A stretch of DNA of 9,074 nt from Deltaproteobacteria bacterium (GTDB lineage Bacteria; Desulfobacterota; Dissulfuribacteria; Dissulfuribacterales; JALVPX01). This document shows positions 6,404 to 9,074 of this stretch, one piece after another. The translations under genes and the position numbers were made by a program. The notes under the pieces are model-generated. The model worked only from the letters and a program-made list of their open reading frames with translations, did no database searches and was not told where the DNA came from. How positions within the stretch are numbered: the stretch's first letter is position 1; each line of letters starts with the position of its first letter. Location of the stretch: assembly GCA_027061625.1 (NCBI GenBank), contig JAMOVF010000082.1, forward strand, positions 1-9,074, given 5' to 3'.

Positions 6404-7272
6404 CCAGTAGTTGGCTGCTGTTGCTGTGCCATTTCCATCAACCGCCTAATCCTTTCCTGAATAGGGGGATGGGTGCTGAACAAATTTGCAAGGGATTGCC
6501 CGGAAAGCGGGTTTACTATATACATCTGCGCTGTGGCTGGGTTTACCTGCATGGGTATTCTGCGGTTCCATTCTTCCAGCTTTTTCAATGCACTGGCCAG
6601 AGATTCTGGGCAATTACATATCTTTGCTCCAGTATAGTCTGCCAGATATTCCCTGCTTCTTGAAATGGCCATTTGAATAAGGGCAGCTGCCAAAGGGGCC
6701 AATATCATCATTGCCAAGGCTCCTATCATTGAGCCGCCGCCATCATCATCATCGCTGCGGCCGAAACCGCCGAACATCATGGTCCATTGTGCCATATGGG
6801 CAAGGTAACTGATTGCTCCTGCAATAACAGCGGCCACTGAACTGATAAGAATGTCCCTATTTTTAATATGAGCCAGCTCATGGGCAAGCACACCTTCAAG
6901 CTCATCACGGTTAAGCAGCTCAAGAATGCCTTGTGTAACAGCCACTGCTGCATGTGATGGGTTGCGTCCAGTGGCAAAGGCATTGGGAGTTTGTTTAGGG
7001 ATGATATAGACCTTGGGCTTTGGAATTCCAGCCTTTCTGGCAAGTTCAGCTACAATGGAGTGCAGTTCTGGTGCTTCTGTCTCAGATACCGGTACAGCAC
7101 CGCTCATTTTTAGCGCAAGCTTGTCGCTGAACCAATAAGCAAAAAAGTTCATCGCTGCTGCCATCACAAAAGCAAAGATCATACCAGAACGACCGCCTAA
7201 TGCTTGGCCGATTAGCATGAACAGTGCTGTTAGAGCAGCAAGCAGCATAAAAGTTTTGAGTGTATTCCTCAT
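6400..7272 (-). CDS. htpX: HtpX-type membrane zinc metalloprotease (M48 family)
   Basis: This 290-residue protein matches full-length HtpX. Two N-terminal membrane segments (about residues 6-26 and 30-48) precede the zinc-protease core H131-E-L-A-H135 with catalytic E132. After two more hydrophobic stretches (about 141-167 and 182-203) comes S-R-S-R-E208-Y-L-A-D, where E208 should be the third zinc ligand. An aspartate- and glycine-rich linker (F-G-G-F-G-R-S-D-D-D-D) sits between them. The C-terminus has the usual F-S-T-H-P-P-I-Q-E-R-I and a glutamine-rich tail. HtpX degrades misfolded membrane proteins with its active site on the cytoplasmic side. ATG 7272 is preceded by AGGAGG at an unusually long spacing of 13 bases. 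No closer in-frame start exists, and the next upstream in-frame codons are ATC and ATA. It heads a four-gene unit. Confidence 0.95.
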   Translation of the reverse strand: MRNTLKTFMLLAALTALFMLIGQALGGRSGMIFAFVMAAAMNFFAYWFSDKLALKMSGAVPVSETEAPELHSIVAELARKAGIPKPKVYIIPKQTPNAFATGRNPSHAAVAVTQGILELLNRDELEGVLAHELAHIKNRDILISSVAAVIAGAISYLAHMAQWTMMFGGFGRSDDDDGGGSMIGALAMMILAPLAAALIQMAISRSREYLADYTGAKICNCPESLASALKKLEEWNRRIPMQVNPATAQMYIVNPLSGQSLANLFSTHPPIQERIRRLMEMAQQQQPTTG

Positions 7273-7285
7273 GATTATCTTTTTT

Positions 7286-7291
7286 CCTCCT
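7286..7291 (-). promoter_or_regulatory. Ribosome binding site of htpX with long spacing
   Basis: AGGAGG on the minus strand lies 13 bases from ATG 7272, longer than the usual 5-9. A 7-codon open frame (7298-7275, M-H-E-E-E-K-R) runs through it and stops 2 bases before the htpX ATG. It lacks its own ribosome binding site and may be chance. Confidence 0.5.
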
Positions 7292-7337
7292 CATGCATTT
7301 TTATTGGGGCAAGCCTTAGATCATTAAGATATGGAGA

Positions 7338-7366
7338 ATTATAGCTATTAACCCAAAATAGTTGAA
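7338..7366 (-). promoter_or_regulatory. Candidate promoter of the htpX-EamA-radical SAM-TPR unit
   Basis: On the minus strand TTCAAC (7366-7361), 17 bases, then a perfect TATAAT (7343-7338). The -35 is weak (3/6). The predicted start is near 7331, leaving a leader of about 58 bases. It lies in the 114-base gap after the histidine-phosphatase gene. That gap shows no convincing terminator hairpin, so read-through from fbp is also possible. Confidence 0.5.
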
Positions 7367-7386
7367 GGCATATAAAGGTGAATTGC

Positions 7387-8022
7387 TCAAAAATTTACAT
7401 TTTCCTGCGCGGTATGCAGACTTTTCAGGCCGCCTATTACAATACAATTATGATCACTCTTTTGAGTTAATGCAATAGGTGTGGCATTGGCCACAGAAAT
7501 CGTTCTGTATTCACTCAGAGGTCTGCCAGAGTAATGAAGCAGCAAACATCTTGATACTGCCAAATGGGTAACAGCCACCACATTTTCACCTTTATGAAGC
7601 GCAAAAATCTTTTCCATAGCATACACTGCCCTGGTCTGTAATTCTTGCAGGGTTTCTGCACCAGGTAGTGCAAAAGAAGATGGGTCTTTTTTCCATATTG
7701 GATATTGAGTTTTATGATCTTCAAATAAGTCAGTTTTCAACCTGCCGTCCCATTGAGGAATTCTGATTTCGTTAAGCCCTTCCTCTAATTTAACGGGTGC
7801 ATTTAATACTTTTGCCATAATTTGAGCTGTTTCAATGGTGCGCACCAAGGGGCTGGCATATATAGCAGTAATATTAATATTTTGGTCAGCAAGGTGGAGG
7901 GCTGCCTGCTTTGCCTGCTCTTTGCCTATTTCGAGAAGAGGTTCATCTGTGCGCCCTGCAAAACGTTCTTCTTCATTGGCCTTTGTGCGCCCATGGCGAA
8001 CCAAAAAAATTGTTGTTGTCAT
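7387..8022 (-). CDS. Histidine phosphatase family protein (phosphoglycerate-mutase-like)
   Basis: This 211-residue protein has a full set of branch-1 histidine-phosphatase residues. These are L-V-R9-H10-G-R-T at the N-terminus (H10 is the phosphorylated nucleophile), Y-A-S-P-L-V-R61-T-I-E-T, E85 as probable general acid, and V-T-H153-L. The D-E-P-L-L-E-I-G-K-E-Q-A segment is also typical. Substrates in this family include 2,3-bisphosphoglycerate, phosphosugars, fructose-2,6-bisphosphate and alpha-ribazole phosphate. The sequence alone does not choose among them. It has no signal peptide and is cytoplasmic. Its ATG lies 14 bases after the fbp stop, with GGAGAG 3 bases upstream of the ATG, so it is almost certainly co-transcribed with fbp. 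That neighbour makes a sugar-phosphate substrate the more likely reading. An alpha-ribazole phosphatase role (B12 assembly) cannot be excluded. Confidence 0.9.
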   Translation of the reverse strand: MTTTIFLVRHGRTKANEEERFAGRTDEPLLEIGKEQAKQAALHLADQNINITAIYASPLVRTIETAQIMAKVLNAPVKLEEGLNEIRIPQWDGRLKTDLFEDHKTQYPIWKKDPSSFALPGAETLQELQTRAVYAMEKIFALHKGENVVAVTHLAVSRCLLLHYSGRPLSEYRTISVANATPIALTQKSDHNCIVIGGLKSLHTAQENVNF

Positions 8023-8036
8023 AGACTCTCCATCTT

Positions 8037-9044
8037 TTAAGAATTCATTAATTCAGTAGCCTTTTCGACATCTTTTCTACTTCCAATGAACAATGGCACC
8101 CGTTCGTGCAGCCTTTGCGGCTTTATGTCCAATATTCTGGTCTTGCCATCTGTAGCCGCTCCTCCGGCTTGCTCAACCACAAAAGCCAGTGGTGCAGCTT
8201 CACAGAGAAGGCGGAGTTTGCCCCGTGGTTTTGCAGGGTCCCGTTTGTCTGCGGGATACATAAATATTCCGCCATATATCAAATTCCTGTGGAAATCGGC
8301 CACCAGTGAGCCGATATAGCGTGAACTGTAAGGCTTGCCTCTTTCATTGTCTGGCGATTTAAAATATTCAACTGTCCTTTTGGTGGCTTCATCCCAATAA
8401 CATGTGTAGGCTTCATTGACCGAATATATTTTGCCCCTTTCTGGTGTTTTAATGTCTGGATGAGACAGCAGAAATTCACCAACTGAAGGATCAAGGGTGA
8501 AGCCATTTACACCATCTCCGGTGGTATAAACCAGCATGGTGCTTGAACCATATAGAAAATAGCCAGCAGCAACTTGCTCAGTGCCCTTTTGCAGAAAATC
8601 TTCAAGGGTAACATAGGGCCTGTCACTCTTTTTTTTGCGTATGGAAAATATGGTTCCAATATTTACATTTGCATCAATGTTTGAAGACCCATCCAAAGGA
8701 TCAAAGATCAATAAGTATTCATCCCTTGGGAGGTTTTCCGGCACTTCTATAATATCTGCATTTTCCTCAGATGCCATAGCGCATAACACTCCAGCTCTTT
8801 GCATCCGGTAGATCAATATTTGATTTGCATAATCATCCAGTTTTCGAACTGCTTCTCCTTGTACGTTGACTTCTCCTGTCAAGCCCAGAATGTCTACAAG
8901 GCCAGCTTTACGCACTTCTCTTGCAATAATTTTTGCAGAAAAGATCAATTCTCCCATAAGGCGTGTAAAACGTCCAGTTGCCATGGGCGATTCCTTTTGG
9001 TGAATCAGCAAATGTTCGGTTACAGTGATGCCAATACCTTCCAT
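8037..9044 (-). CDS. fbp: Class I fructose-1,6-bisphosphatase
   Basis: This 335-residue protein is a full-length class I FBPase, which hydrolyses fructose 1,6-bisphosphate to fructose 6-phosphate, the committed phosphatase step of gluconeogenesis. Metal-site residues are all present: S92-E93-E94, D115-P-L-D118-G-S-S-N-I-D and N-V-N-I-G-T-I-F. Substrate-binding stretches further on include Y-F-K-S-P-D-N, Y-I-G-S-L-V-A-D-F-H-R, G-G-I-F-M-Y-P-A-D and L-C-E-A-A-P-L-A-F-V-V-E-Q-A-G-G. Start choice: ATG 9044 has a perfect AAGGAGG six bases upstream. ATG 8984 has a weaker AAGGA and would drop 20 residues (T-E-H-L-L-I-H-Q-K-E-S-P) that, as I recall, are conserved in this group, so 9044 is preferred. 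It is the first visible gene of an fbp-histidine phosphatase pair. Any promoter lies beyond the window. Confidence 0.96.
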   Translation of the reverse strand: MEGIGITVTEHLLIHQKESPMATGRFTRLMGELIFSAKIIAREVRKAGLVDILGLTGEVNVQGEAVRKLDDYANQILIYRMQRAGVLCAMASEENADIIEVPENLPRDEYLLIFDPLDGSSNIDANVNIGTIFSIRKKKSDRPYVTLEDFLQKGTEQVAAGYFLYGSSTMLVYTTGDGVNGFTLDPSVGEFLLSHPDIKTPERGKIYSVNEAYTCYWDEATKRTVEYFKSPDNERGKPYSSRYIGSLVADFHRNLIYGGIFMYPADKRDPAKPRGKLRLLCEAAPLAFVVEQAGGAATDGKTRILDIKPQRLHERVPLFIGSRKDVEKATELMNS

Positions 9045-9050
9045 AACAAA

Positions 9051-9057
9051 CCTCCTT
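9051..9057 (-). promoter_or_regulatory. Strong ribosome binding site fixing the fbp start
   Basis: AAGGAGG on the minus strand, six bases before ATG 9044. It decides between two possible in-frame starts. The remaining bases 9058-9074 are too short to assign to an upstream gene. Confidence 0.85.
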
Positions 9058-9074
9058 GCAATGAGTGAGCCATA

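Noticed and set aside
5958..6410. 150-codon plus-strand open frame opposite the EamA transporter
   Set aside because: It is a shadow of a well-supported membrane protein gene, basic and proline-rich as expected from antisense reading of hydrophobic helices.
7082..7294. 70-codon minus-strand open frame starting just upstream of htpX
   Set aside because: It overlaps htpX in another frame. Its ATG overlaps the htpX ribosome binding site and the product has no recognisable feature.
7273..7386. Possible precursor peptide or terminator in the gap upstream of htpX
   Set aside because: The open frames on both strands that I traced here are under about 10 codons, and the GGC/GCC inverted bases near 7310 leave a 2-base loop, too short for a hairpin.

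Overview
The window looks like chromosomal DNA of a Gram-negative, probably anaerobic bacterium. My best guess is a member of the Desulfobacterota (former Deltaproteobacteria). This rests on family resemblance recalled from memory: the FBPase N-terminus, a solo MEMO1/AmrB protein, and a B12-radical SAM enzyme of a type common in such organisms. It is an inference, not a database result. There is no insertion sequence, phage gene, CRISPR array or integrase. The sequence is densely coding and no gene-free stretch exceeds 300 bases (the longest is about 115 bases).

Layout. (1) 1-237, plus strand: the 3' end of adenylate kinase (adk). (2) 232-1167, minus strand: a biotin-protein-ligase-family protein with an altered substrate-binding loop and no recognisable N-terminal DNA-binding domain. 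It converges on adk with a 6-base overlap. (3) 1224-2810, plus strand: a MEMO1/AmrB-family protein, a tRNA-Gln(CTG) with a strong upstream promoter, and an ANTAR-type (AmiR/NasT-like) response regulator starting 36 bases after the tRNA. (4) 7272 down to 2803, minus strand: a tightly packed four-gene unit, htpX (membrane metalloprotease) - EamA/DMT transporter - B12-binding radical SAM protein resembling RiPP-maturation C-methyltransferases - a protein of unknown function with one TPR. The gene joints are a 4-base overlap, a 4-base gap and a 12-base gap. A candidate promoter with a perfect TATAAT lies upstream of htpX. (5) 9044 down to 7387, minus strand: class I fructose-1,6-bisphosphatase (fbp) followed 14 bases later by a histidine-phosphatase (phosphoglycerate-mutase-like) protein.

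How the genes may work together. Most are housekeeping: nucleotide balance, biotin attachment, gluconeogenesis, membrane-protein quality control. The most interesting part is unit 4. A radical SAM peptide-modifying-type enzyme, a membrane protease, a small-molecule exporter-type permease and a helical-repeat partner are apparently translated from one message, yet no precursor peptide gene is visible. This could be an orphan RiPP-like maturation/export cassette acting on a precursor encoded elsewhere, or a different modification system. The second point of interest is a tRNA-Gln probably co-transcribed with an RNA-binding ANTAR regulator, a family often linked to nitrogen metabolism.
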